Origin: Pelagophyceae sp. CCMP2097
Taxonomy: Eukaryota; Sar; Pelagophyceae
DNA: 49,300 bases
Assembly: GCA_026770575.1 (NCBI GenBank)
Contig: MU657218.1
Location: 1 to 49,300 of the forward strand
Direction of reading: 5' to 3'
The notes under the pieces are model-generated. The model saw only the letters and a program-made list of their open reading frames with translations, did no database searches and was not told the origin of the DNA. This document shows positions 20,587-31,427 of the stretch, piece after piece. The position numbers and the translations under genes were made by a program. Numbering within the stretch: the first letter of the stretch is position 1; every line of letters starts with the position of its first letter.

Positions 20587-21682
20587 TCATGTGCGTTGGC
20601 CGGAGCCCGCCTCTTTCTCCGCGAGACGTTCGACTTCCGCCGCGGCATGGCCGTTCCCCTTGGCCGCGGCGCGCTTTTAGAAGCGATGCGCCTTGTCGTC
20701 GCTGCGGCACGCCGAGGCCGTGTTCGTGACACGCGCCGAGGCCAAAGAGCGCCCCTGCGTGACCCTGCGCCGCGGCGAGCCGGTACCACCGCACGGCCTC
20801 GTCGTACGACTGCGCCACGCTCTTGCCCCCGTGGAACTTCACGGCGAGGTGGAATTGCGCGGGAGGATAGCCTTGCTCGGCTGCGCGGCGGTACCACTGC
20901 ACGGCGTTTTAAAAGTTGATCCGGACGCCTACCCCTTGTTCGTAAAACTGACCCAGGCCATTCTGACCTTCTGCATGTAGCTCGAATAACTGAAACGTCC
21001 GCTTCTGGCTCTTCTTGAGACCAAACTCGCCACCTTCGTGCGCGACTCCGAGGACGATCTGCGCCTCGGCATTGCCCTCGTCCACGTGCTTCTGCACCCG
21101 GCTCAGCCACTCGGCCTCCGACGTGACGCGCGGCGCCCGGCAGAGCGGGCAGCGCTTGTCGTACTTGCACTTGCTGCACTTGCTGGAGCACTCCATGCAA
21201 ACCGCCTCGCTGCAGCAGACGTAGAAAAATCGTCTGAAAACTTCGACCGGCATCCGGTCGAAGCAGATGGCGCACTTGCCGCGCCAGTGTTGCATGCTGT
21301 CGTTCAGCGAGCGACCCTTGGCCGCCGCCGTCGTTTCTGATTGACCGACTGGTGCGCGCGCGGTGGCCTTGACCACAGCCGTCGTTTGCGTCTGCACAGC
21401 CGGTAAGCGCTTCAATGCCGTGGAACCAGCCGCCGGCGCGACGTCGTCGACGATGGCCGACACCTCCTTGATCTTCAGCGGCATGAGCGCGTCGAGGAGG
21501 CGATCCTGGAAATCGACTGCGAGCTGCCTGCACGCTGCCTTGTGCCCGCGCTCGTACCAGTCTACGAGCTGGCACTTTTTGCCGCAGTAGTGGCGGGATT
21601 TGCACTTGGTGCAGTGCTGGAAGCCCGGCGCGGCGCAGACGCAGCAGGGCTTTCGCACGGCGGCCGGCGGCGGGTCGCCCAT
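20587..21682 (-). pseudogene. MYND-RING-Sel1 protein, C-terminal part broken
   Basis: Starts MGDPPPAAVRKPCCVCA at 21682. MYND zinc finger: CCVCAAPGFQHCTKCKSRHY and CGKKCQLVDWYERGHKAAC. RING-like finger: CAICFDRMP, CMECSSKCSKC, CPLCRAP. Sel1-like repeats follow (AEAQIVLGVAHEGGEFG, AVQWYRRAAEQGYPPAQFHL, AVRWYRLAAAQGHAGALFGL). An in-frame TAA at about 20909-20911 splits the Sel1 array; a 1-nt shift follows GLGVPQ, and a second TAA precedes KRAAAKGNGH. The N-terminal 258 codons are intact, so a truncated MYND-RING protein could still be made. The family probably has protein-binding or ubiquitin-related roles. Upstream in-frame codons reach 22057 and overlap the TTL-like gene on the other strand. 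Confidence 0.8.
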
Positions 21683-21965
21683 CGTGGCGCGCGTGGCAGT
21701 CCTGTGAGGCGCCTCGTGCTGCGCGCGCCACGTGATATCATCTTTCTCAGGCTGTTGTCGCAAAATGCCTAATGAAATGTTGTTCAGAAAGGGTACACTT
21801 CGGCGACGGATCTTCCGGAACGCTCGAAAAAAGGTTTCTTTCTCAAAAGGTTTCTCGGCGCGAACGTTGCGGTCGACGCGGTCGTCGGCGGCATCCGCGA
21901 GGTCGTCGTCGGCATCCGCGAGGTTCGACGTTGGGGTCGGGCCTCTTTTCCGGCGCACGGGCCTC

Positions 21966-23872
21966 ATGGCGCTCCGCCACCGCGACGCGATGTCGCCTAC
22001 GCTGGCCGCGCCTTTTGTGCCGCAGGAAGGCGACGGCAAGAAGCCGCGCAGGCTCATGGTGCCCGTTTGGGCGCTGCTCGTCGCGGCGGCTGGGGGTTAT
22101 CTCTGGGCGAGCCACCGGCCTCAAAGCACCTTTGACGCCGCCGCGCCGCAACGCGCCGCCGCATCCGTCCCCGCGTCGGCGCGGCGCAAGTTCTTCGCGC
22201 GGCCCGCGGCGGCCAAGTTCGGCGCCGCGTTGGTGAAGCGCGGGTGGGAAGCCGTCAACGACCCTGACAAGGTACGTCGTCGCGCCCCAGCTCTGGTCGA
22301 CACACTGTTAGGCGGAGATCCTGTGGTACCAGCAAAAGTCGTCCATCGACTGGAAGGCCGTCCAGCCATGGCAGCGCGTGAACCATGTGAGTAGAGTCCC
22401 ATCGCACGCAGTGGATGCCTTTCCACGCACGTGCCGGCAAAACGCCCGGTGATCCGCCTTTCCGACGGTGTCGCCGCAGGTGTTCCGAGAGACCGAGATT
22501 GGCCACAAAGGCCACTTACTCGAACATTTGCGCGGCACGCCCGTGCGTGCTCGGCGATGCCCTTTGCGTCCGGACCGCCACCACAGGCCGAGAGATACCT
22601 GCCGGAGACGTACACGCTCAACGTCGCCGCCGAGCGCGCGGTGCGGGGATCGCACCGAGAGGAGCAAGAGGAGTGCTATTCGACACGTCTTTACGAGCCG
22701 ATGCTTCTTTAGAGAGGTGTCTTCAGAGCCTGCTTAGGCGTTTGAGCGGCTTGTGGTTAGCGAGGGCGCGCCGGATTCTTCAAAGCCGCCGAGGTGGATT
22801 TTGAAGGAACCAAATGTCGACGGCGGCAAAGGCATCCACGTCCTCGCAGACGCGCGAGCCGCGCTCGACGCCGACAAGCTCAAGCCGGAGCACTTTGCCA
22901 AGATTGCCCAGCGCTACGTTGGGAATCTTTTACTTTTTGAAGGGCGCAAGTTTGACGTGCGATGTTACTGGGTCGTCGAGCGCCTCAAGCCGAATCCGCG
23001 CGTGCTCTTCCACCCGGGCACTCTCCGAGTCTCGCTGGAGGACTACAACGGCGGCGCGTCGGGGAATAAGGCGCTGCACTTGACCAATGCGGCGCAACAA
23101 AAGGGCGGCCATTCCGAGTCACACGAGGCCGTGCGTCGCCTTCAAGACGAGGGGACGTTTTTGCAAAGTGCCCGTTCGAAGAGGACTTGAGACGCGGCGG
23201 GTGAGACAGCGACGATGTAGGCGCGGCAGCCAATGTCCGCGCTCTGGGCGCAGCTCCGCAATGAGCCGCGCGCCGGCTGGCCCGCCGACACTGCAAAGCA
23301 CCTCGAGTGCCAGATGCGCCGACCCGAGCCGGCGATTCATGGTGTCAGACCGGGACGAGGCGGGAGTGTCTCCCTTTCGAGGGCGGGAGTGTCTCCCTTT
23401 CGAGGGCCGGAATTGTGGGCGGAAACGAGCACTCCCGCGCAGAGCTTGCCCTAGGAGGCGCGGCGTTCAAGAGGTCTTCCGGGCGTTTGTAAAGACTGAC
23501 GTTTTCGAGGCCAAGTTTCCAGGCCAGCAATCGTTCGTCCTCTTGGGAGCCGACTTCATGTACGTTTGAAACGGAGGCCCTTGCCGAGCGTCACCAGTCT
23601 CGAGGTCCTTTGGGCCGTCCGAGCGACGTTGCGCGCGTGTCCTTTGGGCCGGAACACAATTTAGGGTCGACGTGGACCTCGAAGTCTACCTGAGCGAAAT
23701 GCAGAGTGGGCCTGGCCTGCCGTCGAATACAAAGGCTGTGAGGGACATCGTCGAAAAACTTCTCCCCGGCTTAGCAGACATCGTCCTGGGTCTGCCGACA
23801 GCTCCAGAAGACGACCTCTTCGAGGTCCTCGTCGACGGCGAGGACTACCCGACTCCGATCTCGTGCACCTGA
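21966..23872 (+). CDS. Tubulin-tyrosine-ligase-like protein with N-terminal membrane anchor
   Basis: Eight exons: 21966-22271, 22312-22386, 22480-22542, 22587-22640, 22738-23130, 23221-23315, 23455-23559, 23665-23872; 432 aa. A hydrophobic helix (MVPVWALLVAAAGGYLWAS) at about residues 30-50 suggests a signal anchor. TTL features follow: PWQRVNH, EIGHKGHLLEHL, YLPETYTL, the ATP-grasp stretch RWILKEPNVDGGKGIHVL, QRYVGNLLLFEGRKFDVRCY, HLTNAAQQK, FVLLGADFMVDVDLEVYLSE and GPGLPSNT. The enzymes ligate amino acids (Tyr, Glu or Gly) to proteins, often tubulin; the anchor hints at a secretory-pathway substrate instead. The intron after 23315 is best joined with a GC donor. Its stop lies 53 bp from that of importin. 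Confidence 0.9.
23359..23407. repeat. 25-bp tandem duplication in TTL-like intron
   Basis: CGGGAGTGTCTCCCTTTCGA plus GGG occurs twice in tandem inside intron 23316-23454. Confidence 0.85.
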
Positions 23873-23925
23873 GGACCAAAGCCCGCGTGGCTAAAGTCGC
23901 ACGTAAAACTCGTTACGAGAAAGGA

Positions 23926-26900
23926 TCATACGACCGCAGGCGGGAGGTTGGCGGCTTGGGCGTAGTACGCCTGGAGGCGCTGCTTCTGCTCGGGGGAGAG
24001 CTGCGTCGTCACGGCTGCGGCGAGACCGCGCTGCTCTAAAAGTTGCAGAGTGACGCCCAATTCGCGCAAGGAATCGACCCCGTCAAGAGGCGACTGGTAG
24101 TCCCCAGAGTCGTCGTAGTCGTCGTCGTCGTCGTCGTCGTCGTCGTAGGCGTACATGTTTGCTTTCCGAGCCAGCTCTTGTAAATACTCCCCTCCGCCGT
24201 CCTCCTCGTCCGATTCTTCGACGTCTGCTTCCTCATCCAACGCAGCCTTGTCGTCCGGGTCCGCCTTTAAGTTTTCATCGTCAGACTCCTCGGCTTCCTC
24301 GTACGTGCCGCCTTTTAAAGCTTCGGCGGTGGCGTCGAGAGCGCCGAGCAGGACGGTGATGAGCTGGGCCGCTTGAGGTTGAACCAAGGCGTGGTCGGGG
24401 CACCTCAAAGCCGCACAAGCGCCCAGCGCGGAGAGCTTCCTGCCCAGAGTGGAGGCGCAGACTTTCGGTGCGAGCTCGACTGCTAAGCGGAGCATGAGCT
24501 CAGCCTGGCCGTGGCACTCGGGCACCAACAAAACCTGCGTCCGCAGAGCCTCTAAAGCCAAGGGGGCGTCGTACCTACAAAGGCAAACTCGACTGTGCAC
24601 TCGACCGGGCCCCACTTACCAGAGCAAAGAATGCCATACCTGAACCAAGGCCACGGCGAGTCGCGGACGGTACGGCCCCTCCGCCTTGGCCACGATGGCC
24701 TCTTGCTCCGCGTCGCGCAGCTCCGGCGGCGTCGGGCCCCAGGAGACTGCTAAAGAGGCTGCGACTAAGCGGACGTACGCCACGGCGTACCCGTCGACTC
24801 GACTGTGGCAGTTGTGTAAAACCGCCAAAAGCAGCTGCGTCGCTTTCACGCACTCTTGCTCGCAGCCCTTTGTGACGCCGTCGGGGCAGAGGACTCGCTC
24901 GCATAACCTGGAGACTGCTGCGATCCTCAACTCGCCAGACGCCAACGTGCCCGTCAAAAAACTTGGAGTATCCCGGGTGATGAAATTATCCAGAGGGCCG
25001 AGCATATCGCCGAGGTAATCGTAGCCCCAAGTCTCGAGAGCTTGCATCAGAGGTTCAAAGAGAGTCCACAGAGCGGGTGAGATCGGCGACGTCGAACCCA
25101 CCGCCGCCACGCCGTGGTAAGACAAGTAAGACAGCACTTGTAAAGCGTTTTCGACGTACTCGGTGAGGCCGCCGTCTTCCGCGAGCGCGTCGGTGGCGCT
25201 GGACTTGCCGCCGAAGATTCGGAAGAGGACAGGGACCAAGATGGGTTCCAATTCGATGTAGAGGTCAGGGTTGTTGGCCTCTTCCAACGACGCTAAAACG
25301 GCCGTCATGGTCTCGATGCACTGCGCGGCCGCCATGGAGGCCTCGTCGTCGTCGTCCGCGGCGGCGGTGGCGTAGACGTCGAACGCTGCCGCCAAGTTTC
25401 GGGCTAATTGGACAGCAAACGGCGCAATCGCGTCCGCGTAACGGTCCACCACAATCTCGAGGGCCTGCACCACCTAGAGGGAGGTTCTTCGGAGCGGCAG
25501 GATGGCAAGCAACACTGAATGAAGGAGAACAAAACCTTGCGCACCTCATCGCTGCCGACTTGGGCCATGATGGCGAAGCAGGCCGACAAGATGATGGGCA
25601 GCGCCGGGCGGAGCATTTCCGCACCTGCTTCGACGCATAAAACTTGTCGGAGAGCAGAGGCGGCTTCCACGCGAACCGGCAGAGCGGGGTCTTTTAAAGC
25701 CGCGAGGATGCACTGGCCGCACTGCGCTAACCTCTCCGGGGAGAGGTCGGCGTCGACGTATCTCTGGACGACCCAGCAGGCGCGCGTTCTTAAGAAGCCT
25801 CTTGGAGATTGGAACTCTGGGAGGACGTGATGTCCAAGTAAAGCATCCACATGTTGCGCCATCGCCTTTCGTTGCTTCAACTCTTCCGAGAGCGCGCCTA
25901 GGCAGGCTAAAGCGCCGTCTTTGGTCCGTGACGCTTCGAGAGTCCTCAGCTCAAAAGGAGTCTGCTGGTACGAGTGCAACACGGCGGATAAAGTGGCCAG
26001 AATCTTGTCCAAAGAGTCCTTTGGCCGGTGCTGCACGCAGGACATGACTAGATTCGTGGCGGCGCAGCGAGGCTCAAAAAAGTCTTCCATGGGGTCGTGC
26101 GATCGCCGAACGAATTCTAAAGGGTCGTCGTCAAACGTCTGGATATCATCCAGCGAGACGCACATGGCCGGCAAAGCCGCTTCAAAAAGCAAAAAGCCCA
26201 GATGCGGTTTTAAAAGTTTGTACAACTTGCCGACTTCGATCGACGAGTCGACGTAGGTGAACGCGAGCTGTAAGACGCGAGGCGCCACAAACCTCGCGCG
26301 CGAATGCGCGTGCAAAAGGCCCATCATCGCCTCGAGCAGACCCGGCGAGACGTCCTTTGCGAAGACGTTTGCGAAGACGGGATCTTCTGCGTATTTCGCG
26401 CGTCCGTACCTCTGCAAGAACCGCGCCGAGATTTGGGCGGCCCACTTCTTCAGCTTCCAAGCGGGGTGCTTCTCCACCTCGCCCTTTGAAGACTCGTCGA
26501 CGATGAGCTGGCCCGCGACGCCCGACTGAGGCTGCGCTTGCTGAGAGACTTGCGGCGCGTCGGCTTCTAACGACGCTTTGACGGCGGCGAAGAAGGGCAA
26601 GACGAACGACGTCTCCGCGGGGAGCGCAAACTGCGTGCACGACCTATCGGAGACGTGAGCCTTTTACGCTTTATGAGGCGCTTTCCTCCGGTTGAAACAA
26701 AGTTTGCGGGTCTGCTTGTCGCCCTCGACGGACCGTTCTTCATCGGACCATCCAGCGTCCTCGGGGCCATCTTTTGCGCTGGACCGCGGGAGGCCGAGAA
26801 GGGACTGACAAAGGGGAGCGTCAAGGGTCACGACGGTCCGTATAAAGGTGGCCGTCGAGCGGCCGCATCGGAGGGTCGAGGGAGGGTCTCGCCGGGGGGG

Positions 26901-28221
26901 GGGCGAAAAAGGGTTCGTCGAGGACAGTAAAAGGCCCCTGTCCGTGTGAGGGTCGTTCGGGATCGTCGCCGAGGGGCAAAGCCGTCGTCGAGGGGCCCCG
27001 GTCGGACATACCGTCTCCTGACCCTCTCCGGTGCCGCGTCGGACCGTCCTTTAAAGCCGAGCTCGGGGGTCGTCCTCGGACGGTCTGGGGGTCGCATAGG
27101 TGCCGCGTCGAACCGCCCCCCGTCGGACCGTCTCCGGCCCTATAGGGCGCAGCGGCGGCGCGCGCCCGACAAAGGCCAAACGTATGGGATAGATGCTGCC
27201 CGCGTCATTGATGCTGCCCGCGTCGTTGCCCAATATATCGTCTGACTCTCCAAACTCTTCTTTCCGGGCTGCCACCACTGCGCGGGTCCTCGCCAAAACG
27301 TCTTGAGGACGGCCTTTGCCGTCAGCGCGTCCAACGGCGTCATGGGCCGCTGCGCTAATTTCTCGTTGAGGACCATGAGAAGCGCCGGGAAAGTCGCCAC
27401 GATGAGCTGCTCCAGGGGCAGGCGGCCCTCTTTCGACTTGAACTCGTATCTCTTTGCGACTTTGCGCAAGGCGAGGAGCGCGTTGTAATTTCGGACGTTT
27501 TCCAGAATCGTAGGCACCAGCTCGGGCCATTGCGTGGGGAAATCCTCGAGAGCGATGGCGTTGACGCATTCCGCCTAAAGGAAAAACGCCGTGAGGCCGC
27601 CGTTCAAGCTCCTTTCAAGAAGGAAACAGCGAGGCCGCACGAGCTGGTCTCGAATGAGGGGCAGCTCGCAGCCCAAAAGCGCGTGGAGCACGGCTCGACG
27701 CGCGTCAGGGCTGGCGTTTTCGGCCCAGCGCGTCTTGATCAGGTTCTTGGCCGAGATGGCGGCCTAACGGAGAGGCATCACCGCGGAGAGATGGCCACTC
27801 AGAGATGGTCGATCAGAGACTTCGTCAAGGATGACTCACCGCCTGCCGCGCTTCGCTCTGCACCACCGGCGCCGCCGAGATCTCCAGGAGGAGGGCGAGG
27901 CTGCCGGGCATCGAAGAAAGCTCGCCGATCCTAAGAGGCCGAGCGTCGCAGGCGGCAGAGCGTCGGACCGCCGTGTCGGCCGCCAACGAGCGAGACGAAG
28001 CTCCGAGAACGCACTGGCGCTCGGCCTCGCGCCGCTCCGCCGTCTGCGGCGACAGGCTCGCCAGCAGCACCTAGCGCACCGCCATCGGCTTTTCACCTCG
28101 AGCTGAGACCCCAACTCGTCTCGATCGTCACCCCTTGCTTGGAAATTTGCCGCGTTTGCTATTCGTTTGCTTCTCGGCGCCGTCAGCGCGCCCGGATCAC
28201 GGTGTGTACGTCGACGGACAT
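23926..28221 (-). CDS. Importin-7/8 (importin-beta family nuclear import receptor)
   Basis: Exons: 28221-28210 (inferred), 28070-28015, 27930-27840, 27763-27641, 27574-27294, 26643-25536, 25473-24620, 24574-23926; 1057 aa (human IPO7 is 1038). N-terminal importin-beta domain: SPQTAERREAERQ, SEARQAAAISAKNLIKTRW. Then FPTQWPELVPTILENV, HEAT-type helices including FVAPRVLQLAFTYV, DDDPLEFVRRSHDPMEDFF, RTKDGALACLGAL and RTRACWVVQRYVD, an acidic patch (DEEADVEESDEEDGGGEYL, Asp run) and the tail LSPEQKQRLQAYYAQAA. It carries ribosomal proteins, histones and other cargo into the nucleus with Ran. The intron after 27294 needs a GC donor (TTT TG|GC). The first exon (MSVD) is inferred because TAG follows the only nearer ATG. 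Confidence 0.93.
24115..24150. repeat. (GTC)n tract in importin CDS
   Basis: A trinucleotide run coding an Asp-rich segment of the acidic C-terminal loop on the minus strand; such acidic loops are normal in importin-7/8. Confidence 0.85.
26644..27293. other. 650-nt repeat-rich importin intron
   Basis: The largest intron of the importin gene, with GT-rich words such as GGACGGTCCGACG and CGACGCGGCACC repeated, and TGATGCTGCCCGCGTC twice at 27188-27222. No gene is seen inside it. Confidence 0.6.
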
Positions 28222-31200
28222 GGCGCCACGGGGCTTGGCCAGGCAAAAGTTGTATCGCCACTTCGCCAAAAGCTTCCCCGAGGATTTGAATTTTGAGACG
28301 GTTTGCCCTCTTTGTCGAGACATCTCCGCGACCCGACGCCGCCTGCGCCCGGTTGGCGGGCGCGGGCGGCCGCGCGGGCATGGAGACGTCCAAGCTGCTC
28401 TCCGAGCTGAGGCGCGCCCTCGAGGCCAAGGTGCGTTGCATCCTTGAGACGCCAGTCTCTATAGAGAGACTCGGCGTTGATGCCTTTACGTTCGCTGCCG
28501 TAGGGCGGCGCCGAAACGCGCGCGGCCCCGAAGGCGGCGCCGGTGGCCACGCCGATGCCGCCGCCGGTGCCCGCGGCGGGGCGGGACGCACTCGTCCTCG
28601 CGTCCCTAGCTCGCCTCCTGGGGGCCCAGTCCTCCGCGGCGGCGCGGCGAACCCGGCGCAAGTGGCGGTTGCGGTGCGACGGGTCGAAGCTCGAGCCTTC
28701 GAAGCTTCCGGCGGCGGCGGTGCAAGCCCTCAAGGAGTGGTGTAGCGGCGATCTGGATGACGTGAGTACCCCTCCTGCCGTCCTCGAGAGGCCCTGCCCC
28801 GGAGACGGTCCCGGCCCTGCTCCGGAGACGGTCCTCCGCGGACTGTATGCGGACATTGCCTCCGTCGGACGTTTGCCCTTAAGGTCTGCGCGTCCATCGT
28901 CGTCGAGGCCGCCTACGACGGCGGCCAGGCCGTTTCAGCGCGGCCCGCCGACGAGGACGCTTTACTTTTAGCGGCGGCGCTGCCTCTTTCAGCTTTCTAC
29001 GGCCGCGAGAGCCGGTCCTGGGTCCAGAGGACGGTTTTTGACGGCGGCGCGGAAGCGGCCATCCGATTTGTCATCGAACTGTGTGTCAAGGATGCTTTAT
29101 TATTGGCGGGTGACGCGGCTTCCGACGAAGCGGAGTTGGAGAGTTGCGCGTGGAAACTTACGGCGGAACAAATCAACTGCACTTTAGACCGCCTCCTCTG
29201 CAGCCGCCGAGCCGGCGAATCCGACGGCAACGGCCGCGACTGGCGCCTCCGCATTGCCGTACTCCGGCAGTTGGTGCTTTCGTGCTGCGCTGCAGTGTGT
29301 GACGCCGAGGCGGAGACGGCGCAGGTTTTGACGGATCTGATGGAGGCGATCCAGCAACGGAGGCACACGAAATCGGTGCTCGAGTCGGCAGTTTTGAAAC
29401 TGCGCGGGTCGACGGATTTGGACATCCTCGGCCTCGCGGAAGCGCCGAACGGCGATGAAAAGGGCATGCAGGTCCGTCTTTCCCGGAAGCACCGCATTTC
29501 GTGCCGTTTTTTAATGACATGATACGTCTAGGCTCTGAAGCGCGCGTACCACAAAAAAGCTCGAACGGCGCACCCCGACAAGGGCGGCGACCCGGCCCAG
29601 TTCCGCAAGATACAAGAAGCGTACGCTCGACTGCAGAAGAAGCATAAAGGGTTCTCGAGAGGTTCGAAAAAACAACGCAAAGCCGCCAGGGCGCGGGAAT
29701 CCGAGCAAATGGACGACGACGCGCCAAAGGACGACGACGACGACGCGCCAAAGGACGACGACGACGACGCGCCAAAGGACGACGACGACGACGCGCCAAA
29801 GGACGACGACGACGACGCGCCAAAGGACGACGACGACGACGCGCCAAAGGACGACGACGACGACGACGAAGACGAGGCGTGGAAAAAGGCGACGGAAGAA
29901 GATGAAGCTGCGGAGGACGACTCGCCGGCCGTCGACGCGGACGACACGGCGGACGACGACGCTGCGGTGGACGCGGATTTGGACGACGACGCGGCGTTGG
30001 ACGCCGCTGTGGACGCGGCGTTGGGCGCGGTGGCGGACGATGCGGCGACGGACGACGCGGCGGCGGGCGCCGAGGCTCCCGCATCCACCGCGTCTTTCAT
30101 CAACGACCCGGTCCCGGTCCCGGACGTGTTCGAGGACCCTCTGGTTTCCGCGGCGGCGCGCGCGAGCTCTGGGGCGTCTGTGATCAATCGCCTCGCGCAG
30201 CTGGCCATGCTCTGGGCAAGAACGGTCGACGACGTCGTCCCCCCGGTCACTCCAGAGGAAGCGGTAGCCGTGCGCGCTTTGGCCCGGTCGAAGATCGAGA
30301 CTGCGAACGTGGCGCACGACGGGCCTTCGTCGCCCTTGATTATGGCGATTGGGCAGCTTGTGTCCTCGTCGTCTATTTTTTTGCAAGCCGGCGTCGGCGA
30401 CTCCGCCGCTGTGGAAGCGTCCGCATGCGTCTCCGCGGCGCTGGACGCGGCGCGCGAGGCAGGCAGGGGGGACGTGTCTGCATTAAGAGCGGCGTGCGCT
30501 CTTGTCGATTACGGAGAAAACAGCCTGCAAGGCTCCTCCAGAGACGTCTGCGCGGCTTTAGATCTTGCAATGGCCTCGCGCGACTCTGCGGCGGCGACGC
30601 TGCTATGCGCCAAGCAGGCGACGATGGCGGCGCAAAGGTTGGAGTTTTCGCTGGAGCAGCGGCAACGCAGACAAATGCCTACGGAGGTCGAAGAGTCGGA
30701 CACTTCCGACGAAGACGAAGAGTCCAAGCCGGAGAAACCGCCGCCGCCGCAAGCGCCCGACTCTGTGTCCCAGACGCCGGCGGCACCGCAGCGGACGTTT
30801 GAGGATTTGCGGCGAGATGCTCAAACTCTTTTAGCTCGGTTAGACGTCGACATCGATGACTTACGCTCACAAGTTTTGTGCCGTGCCAACCCAGAGCCGA
30901 AGCACGTCCGCGCGTTGGAGGCCTGGGTCGCGGCGGCGCTGGACAGGACTCTTCTCGACTTGCGCCGTCGTTTGCGACCGCCGCGCGGCGAAGACGTCGA
31001 CTCGGCCGTAAAACGCGCCACGTCGGCCGTAAACCGCGCCACGTCCTGGCTCCTCGACAACGCCGACGCCGGGCTGACGCCGACGCAGGCGCTGGACGCG
31101 CGCGCGTTTTCCGTGAGCTGTGCTCTGTCTCCTGCGACGCCTCGCGCGTTAGTCTCCGCGCTCCGCGACCGCCTCGCCGCCGCGGCCGGCGCAAGCGCAG

Positions 31201-31304
31201 TCGCATTTGTGGATTCGCGGTGCGACGAAGTCATGCGCCACATCGACGACGTGGCCGCGCAGCACGAATTGAAAAAGGCGAGGCACGCGGCGAACGACGA
31301 CTAA
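28220..31304 (+). CDS. J-domain (DnaJ-like) protein with central J domain
   Basis: Exons: 28220-28300, 28386-28430, 28504-28761, 28884-29471, 29532-31304; 914 aa. The first two joins are the least sure. Residues up to about 310 are helical with no named domain. A J domain follows (TDLDILGLAEAPN, ALKRAYHKKARTAHPDKGG with HPD near residue 338, RKIQEAYARLQ), split by the intron 29472-29531. Next is a basic patch, then DDDDDAPK repeats (29709-29868), an acidic Asp/Ala tract, and about 400 Ala-rich helical residues with no known domain. J domains stimulate Hsp70 ATPase; the acidic array may bind basic partners. Tail-to-tail with the HAD-like gene, 123 bp between stops. Confidence 0.85.
29709..29868 (+). 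repeat. 24-bp coding minisatellite, DDDDDAPK units
   Basis: Six units of a 24-bp repeat encode (Asp)n-Ala-Pro-Lys; the first is shorter (DDDAPK) and the last runs into a longer Asp/Glu tract. Units are almost identical in DNA, so copy number is likely variable between strains. Confidence 0.95.
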
Positions 31305-31427
31305 TGCATTTTGGCGCCTCCAAGCTCGCGCATCCCTGCATTCCAGCGACTGCGGGGTGGGGACCGGGTTCCGAGAACGCTGTCTTCTTTCCCACAAGTT
31401 TTACGAGAGGGCCTTTGCAGACGCTTC

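Noticed and set aside
20905..20945. A 36-nt intron removing the TAA in the MYND-RING-Sel1 gene
   Set aside because: GTAGGC...GTGCAG would fit the phase but deletes conserved Sel1 residues, so a nonsense change is the better reading.
19620..21731. 703-codon minus-strand frame spanning the WD40 repeats
   Set aside because: It is the antisense of tandem WD40 repeats, which keep open frames by periodicity, and it overlaps true frames on both strands.
29709..29868. Opposite-strand frames over the DDDDDAPK repeat (Ser or Arg/Pro runs)
   Set aside because: These are translations of the minisatellite in other frames; only the plus frame continues a J-domain protein.
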